Below the pieces are notes generated by a model. That model had not been told where the DNA came from and ran no database searches. It saw only the letters and a program-made list of their open reading frames with translations. From NCBI RefSeq assembly GCF_905475465.1, contig NC_062242.1, forward strand, positions 4,925,501 through 4,989,500: DNA of 64,000 nucleotides. Direction: 5' to 3'. Shown here piece after piece: positions 11,959 to 23,300 of this stretch. The stretch comes from Pieris napi. Taxonomy: Eukaryota; Arthropoda; Insecta; Lepidoptera; Pieridae. The translations under genes and the position numbers were made by a program. Position 1 is the first letter of the stretch; every line of letters starts with the position of its first letter.

Positions 11959-12277
11959 GATACAAAGGCACCGTCGTAATTTGGCTTTAATATGAAATAT
12001 TAATGCTCTTTTTTGGTTTCAGGTAAACAGCGCAGAAAATATTAAAAAGCAACTGTCTAGTCTAGGCTTTTATAATTAATTTTTTCAATTTGTTAATCAT
12101 TTTTCACATTGGAATTTACTGTTTAAATACCAGATCTTTCGTTAATTAGTTCCTACGTATCGAATATTTGTATAGTAAGTTTATATAAGTATAATAAAGT
12201 TTTATTAAATTATTTGCCTTTATTTATTTGACTTTTATCTATAAGATTAAAAAGCGACGTAGCATTGCATCAAAAAT

Positions 12278-12283
12278 TTATTT
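12278..12283 (-). promoter_or_regulatory. poly(A) signal of the lipase gene
   Basis: AATAAA on the minus strand about 210 nt after the lipase stop codon; the only such hexamer noted between the stop and the end of the converging host gene. Confidence 0.45.
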
Positions 12284-12489
12284 ATGTTACAGTACACACA
12301 TATAGCAATACAAAGAAAATTAAACTTGTATGATAATAGACATCTGGGCCCACAGCTCTCAAAACAAGACTCAAAGTGATTACTTAAAATTCTGATGATA
12401 GAAATAGCGTCTTTTTTAACTAAAAATGTATCTATAATATTTAGATATTTATAGATAAACATTTTGTATTAGCTTCGCTGACATTCAAA

Positions 12490-12710
12490 TTAAACATTAG
12501 CATATTTTGAATGGTTGCTTGTATTCAAGTAGTATTTGCCTCTAGCAGTACTTGATGCAGGCAAACCCATGCTAACTGCATTGTCCTTGCATTTGTCGAT
12601 TTGAAAGTCGTCCCAATTATCACATGGGTAGGATAAAAAGCCTGTATTCGGTGTGTATATAATGGATTCTCCGAAATAAACGCATGCTCTTCCGTGACTG
12701 CAAGCCGTTT
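12490..12710 (-). CDS. lipase exon 5 (catalytic His, stop)
   Basis: Acceptor TCTTCTCCAG. Encodes TACSHGRACVYFGESI with catalytic His276, then a Cys-containing C-terminal stretch ending in HSKYANV and TAA. Confidence 0.9.
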
Positions 12711-14498
12711 CTGGAGAAGAGATAATTTATATTGTAATATTATATTCAGAGCCTATCCGGTGATAAGTGGGTGATAAAGCTGGTCTAGAATCTTATGTTA
12801 AGATGCGAATATCAAATAGTAAACTCGCCTTTTTCACATCCTGGCTGTATTTGAGTTCCTCTATTGGGGTAAAAGTCGGCATGCCCATAATTTCCTCTGT
12901 ACCCATAGGTACCTGCCGCCGTATGTATAATATCAACAAAGGATGCGTCACTTTTGTCTAGCGCATAATCGTTAGGCATTTTGGGTAGTTCAAACAGAGG
13001 TCGTGCAGGATCTAAGCCTTTAAAAATACGTTTGAGTTTATATTGATTAAAATCATGTTTCCGAGCGTTTCGTTCCCATAACAATATTTTAACAACATTT
13101 ACTGTGGAAACAACGTAAAATATATTAGTAAAAGACTAGGTGCGAAAAATATAATCTCATGAAAGCCGTTCATGCAGACTGCAGCAGTTAATCTTTCTAT
13201 GCCTTTGGTTCAGCCACTTTTATTTTTTACGTACCAATTGTTTAAGCATGAAAACAAAGGGCACACACATCGCAAGTAGTTAATACTCTGAAAAGGGATG
13301 GTAAAATGCCTACCCATTCTCCTATTATAAAATTGTTAATGTGGTACATACCTATTTGAAAAATTATAGCATCTGGTAAAAATTGTGGAATAAAATATAC
13401 TGATTATTAGGTACCTGTAATCCGTGGAATTGAACCATTTGAAAACATTCCAGCGTAACCCATAACCTGTGCACCTAGACTGTGTCCAATTAAATGAACA
13501 CTTTCGTAACCGATTTCGTAAGATTCCGTTATAACATTTAATAATTTGGCAACCCGTTTACCAACGTATCGAGTGCTTAAAGCTGCCCATGGATAGAACT
13601 TATTTTTCGCCAGTTCACCCCAGTTAACGGTAATAACATTCAAATCATATTCTTTAAGGAATGTAAACTTCATTTCTTGCAACCAATTAACTTCGTCGGA
13701 TGAAAGCCATCCGTGTGTTAAAACTTTAACATCTTTAGTTTTATCAAAGAAATTACTAGTTATAATCGATCTATTATTATTCTTCTCAATAATAAGCCTT
13801 TCTGCTGTTTCGTTATTATTTCTGAAAAAAATTGTAGCTTTAATAAAGTGTAGTAAAGAAAATTATGCTCAATTTTTTTCTAAAAAGTAATTAACACAAT
13901 ATGAACAAGCTTAGACAATTCAAAAACCGCATATTTAAACTAATATTATCAAAATTTTGTTTTACTGTAATCACTACCAGTTTGTCGATGCAACTACCTT
14001 AACTGGCTACAACACGACTGACTAACGTGTCTTATAGCTTTTTTGTTATTTTAACTTCTCGCACAAACCTTGTGTATAGATTAAAGTAGGCGTCACCAAA
14101 TCGCATGCCTCCAGTAGTTTGAGGAATCAGAGAAAAGTTCATTATGAATCTAGTATCGTTTTCATCAAAGTAGTACAACCATTCGTCACCATATCCAGGA
14201 CCGTTATCTTCACAACTGCCGTAGAGCCATACTGCAACACGTGTTAAAATTATATGGTTATTAAGAAAACTTGTTATGTCATCTGTTAAAGTAGGTACTA
14301 ATTCAAATTTATTGTTTTTACTAATATTGTGACGAAAATTAATAGGTAGTAGGCTACCATAGTTAGGTTAGCCATAAGCGATTCGGCGACGTATTTCATT
14401 TATTTTATTAATTAAATATAGGATTTATTTTTAATAAGTTACAAACCAAAAACCAATATTGCACTAATAAGAAACATTTTTTCACGTCGTATAGACAT
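12490..14498 (-). CDS. lipase / phospholipase A1-like secreted protein, complete gene (5 exons)
   Basis: Exons, in coding order: 14447-14498, 14069-14231, 13415-13821, 12829-13017 and 12490-12710, joining in frame to 343 codons. The product belongs to the pancreatic-lipase alpha/beta-hydrolase family, which hydrolyses acylglycerols or phospholipids outside the cell. The hydrophobic start (MFLISAILVF after MSIRREK) is a signal peptide; either Met1 or Met8 could be used. The catalytic triad is visible: Ser186 in GHSLGAQ, Asp210 in GLDPARP and His276 in CSHGRA. VKVLTHGW is the usual oxyanion-hole strand. The lid is very short (five residues between Cys268 and Cys274) and the domain stands alone without PLAT, as in insect neutral lipases and wasp-venom-type PLA1. 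Substrate is therefore uncertain. The last intron appears to begin with GC instead of GT. Confidence 0.9.
12829..13017 (-). CDS. lipase exon 4 (catalytic Asp)
   Basis: Acceptor TATTTTTAAAG. Encodes LDPARPLFE with catalytic Asp210 and GHADFYPNRGTQIQPGCEK. The exon end that keeps frame with exon 5 is AAAAAG|GCGAGT, a GC donor. Confidence 0.85.
13415..13821 (-). CDS. lipase exon 3 (nucleophile elbow)
   Basis: Acceptor TTTTTTCAG, donor ACAG|GTACCT. Carries VKVLTHGW, LNVITVNWGEL and the nucleophile elbow HLIGHSLGAQVMGYAG with catalytic Ser186. Confidence 0.92.
14069..14231 (-). CDS. lipase exon 2
   Basis: Acceptor TGTTGCAG, donor AAG|GTTTGT. Encodes WLYGSCEDNGPGYGDEWLYY through to FNLYT, the N-terminal lipase segment in which Arg72 is completed across the junction. 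Confidence 0.85.
14447..14498 (-). CDS. lipase exon 1 (signal peptide)
   Basis: Encodes MSIRREKMFLISAILVF and ends in phase 1 at TTTTTG|GTTTGT. The split codon with exon 2 gives Val18. Confidence 0.8.
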
Positions 14499-14539
14499 TT
14501 TTGTTAATTGAAGACTTAGCAATACTGTTCTTACACAGG

Positions 14540-14546
14540 TTTTATA
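14540..14546 (-). promoter_or_regulatory. TATA-like box upstream of the lipase gene
   Basis: TATAAAA on the minus strand about 42 nt before the first ATG. A CAGT initiator-like motif lies about 20 nt downstream (14524-14527), a little closer than usual. Confidence 0.35.
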
Positions 14547-14559
14547 TTCATTGAGTACC

Positions 14560-17500
14560 TACTGAAGGATTTCTTATAGCAAGCTTCCGGCATGAGAAAA
14601 AAATTGGCTAAGACCGTGTTGGTGTTGGCAGTAGCATATTTTGCTTGTTTTTGTAAAATAATCGTTACTAATTGAACTGAACAGAGTTTAAACTTCGTAT
14701 TTTTCTTAATATTTAATAAATTATTATTACTACCTTGTTTAATTAGAACTATCAAGGTTCTATTTGACCTTAAAAACTTGCATTCAACGTGTACGAAATT
14801 CTACTTTTATTATTATTCGTCAATTTAAGTTAAATATTATAATAAATTTATCTAGCTATATTGGCGATAGTAAAACTATTTTATTTGTATCAAGATAACT
14901 TTAATTCCGTAACCTAAAGATGAATTAACAAATTTATTCGTAATTTTTCATGGCAAAAAAACTTAAATTTTAAAGATCCAGGTTTGGTGTTTAAAAACTG
15001 TTACCAATTATTGAGCTATGATAGTAGTAGGAATTCCGTGGTCTCAAGACAAAATCAGGACTTTCAAAAAAAAGAAGAAAAATTTCGTATAGGAGACAGT
15101 TACTAATTTAAAAAATATATTTATTCAATTTAACTGGGATCTCTAAAACCTTTGGTTATCTCCTTGCAAGTTTCATGATATTAATAGGTCTTTTATCGGA
15201 AGGCTATGTTCCTTTATCTTTGGCCTCAAATGAATGGTTAAGGTCACTCGTAGTTAAAAAGCCTAGACTTTTTTTTTATTTACTTCCTGGGCTAGATAAA
15301 TGATTATTAACTTTATATGAATCTGTCATGATGCCCTCCCCACATCTAAATGTGTTGCGCGTAGTTTTCATCTATCGTGTCTTTCTTTATCGTCATGTTA
15401 GGTAAGGGTGGATCTTCCAGTGTCAGCTTAGGCAGGGTTCTCGCCTCACATTATCACAAATCCTGTTAAAACGCTGTGTACTTAAAACACTTGACCGTGT
15501 GTCCCCAGTTGTTAACAAGGTCGGATCTAGGTTGGTGTCTGTTATTCGGTAAGTAATGGAATAAATAAAACCACATTTTATATCATAGCAACGTTATTGT
15601 ATTTTTAATTGTTTGAATTGAATCCTTTGTGTGCTTACACAGTAAACACTGATCTCAACACTTATAACTAAAAATATTCTAAAAAGAAACAAAATCAAAG
15701 GCTGTTTAGATTTATAAAATCGTGTCTTGTGCATAATCTTATTTAAAATAAGGCGAACACAGGCAACGTGGGTACTGGAGATACGTATTAAAATGTGCTG
15801 GGTATGATACTTCGAAGTTTGGAATACATTACTGTGCTGACATAATGTGCATTTGCCTTAAGATTTTAATATTGGGTGCTTGCCTTGTATCACCATTACG
15901 TTTGCCAATGTGCACATAATCATTCACTTATTACTTTTAAAGAAACTGGTATATAATATGTTTTAATTACATTACTCTAATATATTGCTATCTTTTCACT
16001 TTAGTCTAAAGAAGTCGTCCAACGCGTTTAGAGATTTTATTGAGTCCCTCTAAATAAATCAGTTACATACTAGACATACAGAAGCATACAACTGATTGCT
16101 AGAAATTCGGGGTTGAGACGTCACGAAATTTGTTTTATTACGACAAAGACTAGATATCACATGGATTGAGCCGTGTAATCTTACTACATATTGGTGGAGT
16201 TTTTCTACATACAAATATGTTTCATATCGATTACAGACATTATTCTTCAAATGTTAAGTTTATAGATGTAACAGAAAAACTGTGATTGCATAATTTCAGT
16301 TTTATCTTATCAATTTAAATCTAGCATTCTAGGCACGTGGTTACTCGAACTGTTAATTTAAACATTTATTTTTATTTTTTGCATATATATTGGCTGTCTA
16401 TTTATACATTTATTCACTGATTTTTGACGTCAATGGACCCAATGAACTTTACTCCTATTTCACAAAATGAATAAGGGAATTGGTGTTTTAGTTTACGTCA
16501 GATCTATTACTGACTATTGTCGAAATAAATGCAAGATAGTGAACGTCTTGTTTGCGCGAATAATATAAATAATTACTTATATTGATATAAGTTATTTCTC
16601 TATGTAATAAAATTTTCTAACAAAGAAATCAAGCATACGAAATATTAAAATAAATAATAATTTATGTCACTACCTTGCTATAAATTTTTCTAAATGTTAA
16701 AGATTTGCAAAAGATTTTAATTACAGTTGGTCAGTCGAAAAAATTGAGCATACATTATATTTAAAATATTACATTTAATTGTACCGAACGGAGAAGTTAT
16801 TGCACATTCTGACACTAACAATCTAAAATGGCGGCGGGCTTCACCCACTAACGTAACCAAACAAACTACTGTGTCGATATACCTCAGCTTAATCTAGTTG
16901 CCGGCAGTGACCTGAGTGATGATGCATCCGTGTCTTAGACATATATGAAGGACGCCAAACAGTCTACATTTTCATAAAAGGGTTAGTTGTTTTTTCGCTA
17001 AACATTAAGATATTCAACGCATTGTAGGTCGCTATCAGCGGTCCAATTTGACGTTCTTGGTTCAGATCACTTAACAACAAAACAACACGACTGTATGTTG
17101 CGGCTATATTAAAAGGCTATAATTCATAGTAAGTTTCTTGATTATTGTTCGCTCCTTTAAATCATTGGCAAAAGGCCAACCCTTTGATTGTCATCAAGTT
17201 ACCAGATGTTCTTTGAGAACAATTCCTGGAGCTCTCATTATTGGCCCAAGCTCTCATCAGCCTGTATGTAAAAAACCCGTAAGTTGTTATGAAAACGTAG
17301 ACCGTTGCGTTTGTTACCTCTGTGCTAACCACACGCTCACGCAACGTACCAACTACTTACCACAGCTACCTAACTATTTTACGAGTAATTTATGTATCAA
17401 TTTCTTTAAAGCGTACATTTTATACTTATTTCATAGGATTTCCTTAAATATATTAATCGTTCTGAATATTATCCCGATACAAAAATTCGCCTAAAATCAT

Positions 17501-17600
17501 TGTGTACACAAAACATCACTTATTAACATATAACGTTTTACATTGTACGAACTAAATAAACAGTCTTTTAGTTGACTGACAAAACTAAATAACATTATAT
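14560..17600. other. intergenic, nothing recognised
   Basis: AT-rich. The 118-codon plus frame at 17138-17494 and the 60-codon minus frame opposite it have no recognised domain and are not called. Confidence 0.4.
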
Positions 17601-17699
17601 TAATAACAGGTGGGATGGTTACAGGAACCTGGCGGTTGGGGAAACAAATTTAATGTATTTTTAAAAAGTAAAAATAATAATTTATAATGTGTATTTGTA

Positions 17700-19343
17700 G
17701 CACCTCTTTATTTGCTGAGTTCTAATTGAATAAGGTACTCGCTTTAAAGGTGGTTTAATAATTTACGAACAATAAACGCTAGTGCCGTACTCGTAATGGC
17801 AAAATTCATCTGAACCTCATACATAAATATAACACAACACCTAAATAAATACGTGTATAATCTAAGGTGTCTATACATATGTACAGTTCAAAAATTATAT
17901 AAAAAATAACTAGATACGCAACAGATAAAAATTATAATTTGTACTTGGAAATAAATAACTTTATATAAAAATTAAACATCCGTTAACTTCTCAACTTACA
18001 AGTCTACCTAATTTTATTTGTGTTGTACATTACTTCCGTGTGTTCGACGCTGCCTGTACCTAAACCGTTTCATTGACTCACGATAACAGACTGTACCAAC
18101 AGCTCTACCACTAGTTTGACAAAGTTTTTAACGATATAAAATACGTCAGTGACACTTATTTGTAATACACGAAACGAGAGCCACTGTAAGATTATTCACA
18201 CATATTTGACGTCGATATTTTACGTTAACGTTTTATACTTTGTCAAACTAATCACAGATCACAGTGAAATAAATAACAGTCTATCTCAATGTGACAAGTT
18301 TGATCACGTAAATCACAAATATCAAAATTCTTCGAAACGGTTGATAAAACGCGATATTTATTATTATAACAGTATTGCACGTTTATGTCGTTATTATAAT
18401 CGTTGAATAGAATTATAAAGTAAAATGTCACTGTGATCTTGGAATCATAATAATCAATAACCTTATCATCTGTCCGCTTTTGCTTAATTTGTCAAATAAT
18501 TTATACTATTGCATACTTGCCTTTACACTACAGAGTAGTGTCGAACACGCAGTGCTATAGTATCGTATAATTAATGTTAATAGTTACAATAATAACTACC
18601 ATATTATAATGTGGGTATGAGCGGTATCGTGGATGCCTTCCCGCTCATACCTAAAGCGTTTAGGTGAACGTAGCTTCGCACTGCCTGTCCGCCAACTTCG
18701 GCCTATAATTTAACATAACTGTGGCGACTTATTATGACTTATTTAATGTGTCTTTTACCACTCCCATTTTATAATTCTTCGCACAATACGAGTAACGAGG
18801 TACACTATAATGACACATTTAAATAGTTATAAATAAGTATAAATCATTAATTGACATTTAAATCGCTTAGGAAAACAGACAGTGCGAGCAGAAACGCCAC
18901 TGCATCCACATAGTTTATATGAATGTACATTTACATACACATGCCACTTCGTCGTCCCGTCTCAATTTCTTACCGTAAATAGTCTCCAGCGATGTTAAGT
19001 CTACTTTCGACCAAGGTGGGCTCACTTAATGCTAATTCGACGTCGTTACCTAACTAAATCAATTCAGTTCAGAAGTCAAGTTGTCACTAGCTACATTTTG
19101 GGAAATACCGCTTTCCATACTTTTCTTAGTTACCGCCAACTTGTCTCAAAAGCTTTTACACAGTTCATCATGTCGCTCTACAGACGGCTTCGAAAGTCAA
19201 CTCCGTCACGTAAAAATCGTACGTCGGATAATATTAATGTGCCGTTTTCCGCTACAACGATTACTACATACGAATGAAGAGCGACATTCTAAACGTGTCG
19301 AAATAAATAGTTATCGGTGGGGAAGTAACGCTAGCCGCGAGAC
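17700..19343 (-). other. probable 3' UTR and downstream flank of turtle
   Basis: Follows the turtle stop codon on the minus strand. Candidate poly(A) hexamers on the minus strand lie near 18358, 18013 and 17706; the one in use cannot be chosen. Two adjacent hairpins at 18614-18665 are listed separately. Confidence 0.35.
18614..18665 (-). other. paired hairpins in the turtle 3' flank
   Basis: On the minus strand ACCTAAA-CGC-TTTAGGT (18649-18665) runs into a second hairpin with 11 bp arms GGTATGAGCGG/CCGCTCATACC (18614-18651). The two stems share three bases, so they compete or abut. The locus is more GC-rich than its surroundings. Function unknown; it may be RNA structure or a repeat fragment. 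Confidence 0.5.
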
Positions 19344-20319
19344 TCAGCAAACGGTCTCCGCGGGTGCAGACGGAGGAGCGATCGGAGCGAGCGGAGACAG
19401 TGGAGAGAGCGCAGACACCGCTGAGAGCGGCGGCGGCGGGCCCAGCGGTTCCGGGGAACGACGGCGCAGAGCCTGCCGCTTACGAAACTCTAAGAATTCC
19501 TCCTTCATCGCCCTGACCCGCGCTTCCACGTCATCTCGGGCCTGGCGGGCCCGAGGTCGTTCCGGGGTGGAAGGCGTAGGCGTGCGGGTGGCGCGGTCCC
19601 ACTCGTAGTGCACGTCTACGGAGCCTGCGTCCAACGCCTCGCCCGACTCGGGTCGCGGTAGCGGCGCCGGAGGGGGCGCACGGTACGGCGGGGGTCGCCA
19701 TTCCGCCAGACTGCCCGTCCGGCTGCTGCGGTTGTGCTGCGACGACGATGCGTTCTTGCTGCCGAAGCCGCTTGACGACGAACGGCTCTCCGGGGAGGCC
19801 TCGTGTGGCGGCGGAGGATCTGCCCCCGGACGAGAGCGCGCGTGTCGCGGGACAGGTCGCCACCGCGTCCGCTGCGGGACGGCACACAGCGCTCGCTCGC
19901 TAGCCTGGCGGGACTGCCGCAGAAGGAACGATGGCGGGGTCGGGAAGGAGCCGTCCGCTGAGCTCGGAAAGGGGACCGAGCTGAGATCTGATATATGCAG
20001 AGGCGACCACGGAGTCCAAGCGGGGACCCAGGTCGGCCACGGGGTCCAAGCCGTCCAAGGGGAGAAGGCGGGGGACGAGGCACGAAAGAGCGGGGGCGCC
20101 GCGGCGGGCTGCAAAGGAGCGCGCAGGCGAGGAAGGAAGCCGCCGTCGTCAGAGGAGGAGGGGGCCAGCGAGGGAGAAGGCGAGGGCGGCGGGGCGGGGG
20201 ACATACGTCGAACGAGTCCCCAGTAAGGTGGCTCTTCGCCGCACCGTGTCACCGGCCAGATCCAGTTCGCCGTAAACCGCAAACATTGGACTACACTCGA
20301 TATTCCGCTTTCTCTAAAT
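19344..20319 (-). CDS. tutl: tutl terminal exon: cytoplasmic tail
   Basis: A single GC-rich exon of 324 codons plus TGA, in the phase set by the previous exon (acceptor GTGTTTCAG). Rich in Pro, Ser and Arg, with SLAEWRPPPYRAPPP, SVDVHYEWDR and ARVRAMKEEFLEFRKRQ. The last two resemble conserved stretches of the Turtle tail. No PDZ-ligand motif is obvious at the C-terminus (APAETVC). Open frames on the opposite strand and in other minus frames are by-products of the GC-rich composition. The first 30 residues are the least certain part. Confidence 0.85.
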
Positions 20320-23300
20320 CTGAAACACAATACAATTGTTATATTGACTCATATTGAAACCCTCTGTTCTTCACTTACATTAACACACAACTAAAGTCAC
20401 AGCTGACACAAAAATCTACAAACACATAATAATATGACTGACCTGATTTCCTGTGGAAGAGCAGCAGAACATATGAGAACATTTGAGATCATTTCTTTTA
20501 TGAATTATAACAAATTACTAATTGATTGATAAAAATTGATTAATTCTTTAAAGCTTCGAGGACCATATACTCATCTCCGGAGAAACAAAAACAGAATACT
20601 GCCATAACTAGAATGTGATACTACATACTAAACTATATTAAGGGATCCCTGCAAGTTAGTGTTATATTTTATAAGATTTTTTTATGTGATATAAATTGAG
20701 CTTGGAATAAATTGAGGTTATATACGTACAGAGTGTAGTAGTAACTTACTTCTTAAAAGGCACTTGAGTGCTGTCAGCGGCGCGCAGGTCCGTCAGCCGC
20801 GCGGCTACCATGTTGTATGCTGCAATCGAATTATTTCTGAACATTAACGCGTGCAGATACTGAGCACCTCGAAACACTCGGCCGCCACCCGCAACCGACA
20901 CCAAATAAACCTCATGTTATCCGAACACCATATTGTCAACTTAAAAGCGATTGCTGAAGACATCGGAAGATAAATATGCTTATCAAAACCAATATTACCT
21001 ACATTCTATTTCTTGAATGATGTGATAATTTTTGTTTTTAAGATCTACTGATATTTTTTTTCCGATGAATTAGATAAACGACACGAAAAATGTTGTCTTT
21101 TAAATTGCAAGCACGTTTGACATGAATTGTTAGTAAATGTTATTCAGCTAATCCCAGCACATAATCACCTAAAGCGTAACTCCACACAAACCACAGAAGC
21201 CATAGCATGCAAACCAAAATGAAAGGATTGTTTGTAGCTTTATCACCGACAATATGGCAATTTGTTTAAAGGAAATTGTTTGAAGGGTCTAAGAGAACTA
21301 GCTATAGAGCGTCGGGAGCGAGCTAGCGGCCGCGTCCCATTAGGACTCACCTTTCTCCTGCTTGCGTCGCTTGCGTTTATTGCAAATCTTCACAGCACAA
21401 ACGGACAGTATAATGGCGACTATAAAAAACAATATCCCGCCAACTACGCCCGCTGTTATAGCTTTGTGCTTAACCCGCGCTGGGACCGCAAACCTTACTT
21501 CTTCAGAACTTTCGTAACTCGTCGCTGAGTTGGCCAATATGCGGAAATAGTATGTGCGGCCTCCGACTAGGTTTTTTACTGGAAATAGAAAACGAAATTG
21601 AAGGTTCAATATTAAATTTGTCCATTAAAATTATTACCTACTACAAACAAATTTGCAAAAATGCGGAATAAACGAAATTAACATCTAATTCTTTTTTAAC
21701 TATATACATTATACATACTCAAACTCAAACTCAAAATATCTTTATTCAAGTAGGTAACCAAGTACACTTTTGAATAGTCAAGTTAAATTAATCGTAAATT
21801 TACATTTACAACCAGTTCGCAAGTCAAGGGCGTAGAGCGGGTAAGAAGAACTGGCAAGAAACTTTCCGCCACTCTTTTTAATCGCCAAGTATTGTCATAC
21901 AAATTGTTTGAACTGGAGCAATTCAATCCCAAGGATTAGGATCATTTAAGTAGTCCTCAAATTTATAAAAAGCTTTGTTGATTAATTTTCGTTTAACGAG
22001 GACTTTGAATTTATTTAGTGATAATTCTCTAATTGCGCTTGGGAGTTTGTTGTAAAAACGAATACAATTTCCATATAAGGAGTGGTTTATCTTTTGGAGC
22101 CTGGTTGGTCGTACACTCAAATTAGTTCTATTTCGCGTATTATACTGGTGAAAGTCACCATTTGTTTTAAAATCGTTTATATTTTTTTGGACATACAACA
22201 AGGCTTCAAGAATATATTGACCAGATAGTGTCATAATATTTAATTCCTTAAACTTATTCCGTACCGACTCCCTCGGAGAAACACAACAAATACTCGTATA
22301 TATAAAGACAAAGACTAAATTCTGCATGAATTATTACAATAATATATAATAGTAGTAATAACAGCAAAAATATATAATAATAGTAAGTATTTGAATCCTA
22401 CGTACCAAGATAACTAGTTTCTTCGGGGCGAATCTGACCACGATTGAGGGTCTTCCATTGTGCATCCGTTCTGTATTTGATCGTATAGTATTGAACTAAA
22501 TGAGCACGGTCTAGTGGCGTTTGCCATGAGATCGAAAATCCATTGTTGACTTCTGTCACTGTTAAGTTTCGAGGCTGTCCTGGTTTCGGACCTATTAAAA
22601 TATATAAAAAAAATTAAAATGTGGCAAGCCGAAATGACGGCTTTACATACTCATCGAGAGCCTCTCAGGATGTCAGCTGGAGCAACTTGCGACAGGTGTA
22701 ACTCAAATTGAAGTGAATTGGTCAATCGGAATGGAGATGGTCACGTTACCGTGAACAAATCTGACTGTCATACAATTTTCTCTTTTCTCAAATAGTGTAA
22801 GGAGAATGAGTCAAGCCTATCGCAAAAGTCCACATTTTGTGTAACAGGTTATCTGCGGCGAGATCCATGTCCAAAAACGGACAAGAGCGGGCAGAGCACC
22901 ATATACACTCGCTCTCGGGCGGTCTATTCATGTCTCGGCGAGTATGTTTAGCCGTCAAAATATATTATCAGCACGGTTAAATCCATTAAAATAAGAATTG
23001 GAGACCGAAAGTGAAAAATAAGACTCATAAAATTGGTTTCAGAAAATAAAAATAAGATAAATATGACAGAAATTTTAAAGCGGGTATATATTAGTATGTT
23101 AGTCAAATGTGCTTTAAAACATAAAATTAAAAATACTAGAACCAACGGTAAAAAAAATAGGTCAATGCTATTGAAAATTTGAGATCTAATTAAAAATTTA
23201 AATTAAATGTAAAGCAAGAAGTATCGCAATAAATATATAGTTCTAAAAGTACCGGATCCCTCGGGTGCATTCTGAAAGATTTTTTCGTCTATCGGCCCCG

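Larger units (their letters stand above)
10509..12215 (+). ncRNA. probable non-coding snoRNA host gene (multi-exon)
   Basis: A chain of short exons with good splice signals but no continuing reading frame. Exon 10509-10551 follows TTTTTCAG and ends AAAG|GTAAAT. Exon 10840-10901 follows CTTTTTTTAG and ends AAAA|GTAAGT. An exon begins at 11303 after ATCTTTTACAG. A donor ATG|GTAAGT lies at 11686/11687. The last exon begins at 12023 after TTTTGGTTTCAG, with a poly(A) signal AATAAA at 12193-12198. Two paralogous box C/D snoRNAs lie in its introns, at 10945-11023 and 11881-11958. Short non-coding exons around intronic snoRNAs are the known layout of UHG/GAS5-type host genes. The first exon, the promoter and the extent of the third exon were not resolved. 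The gene runs tail to tail toward the lipase gene. Confidence 0.5.

Noticed and set aside
16825..16855. AAAATGGCGGCGGGCTTC as a gene start
   Set aside because: The frame ends after seven codons and no suitable splice donor follows.
17138..17494. 118-codon plus open frame
   Set aside because: No recognised domain and no splice or promoter context; a minus frame is also open opposite.
19531..20083. Alternative minus-strand frames in the turtle tail
   Set aside because: Out of phase with the upstream exon; the called frame carries the conserved tail motifs.
19081..20357. Plus-strand open frames of 82-175 codons opposite the turtle tail exon
   Set aside because: Shadows of a GC-rich coding exon; products are Arg/Gly/Ser runs with no domain or splice context.
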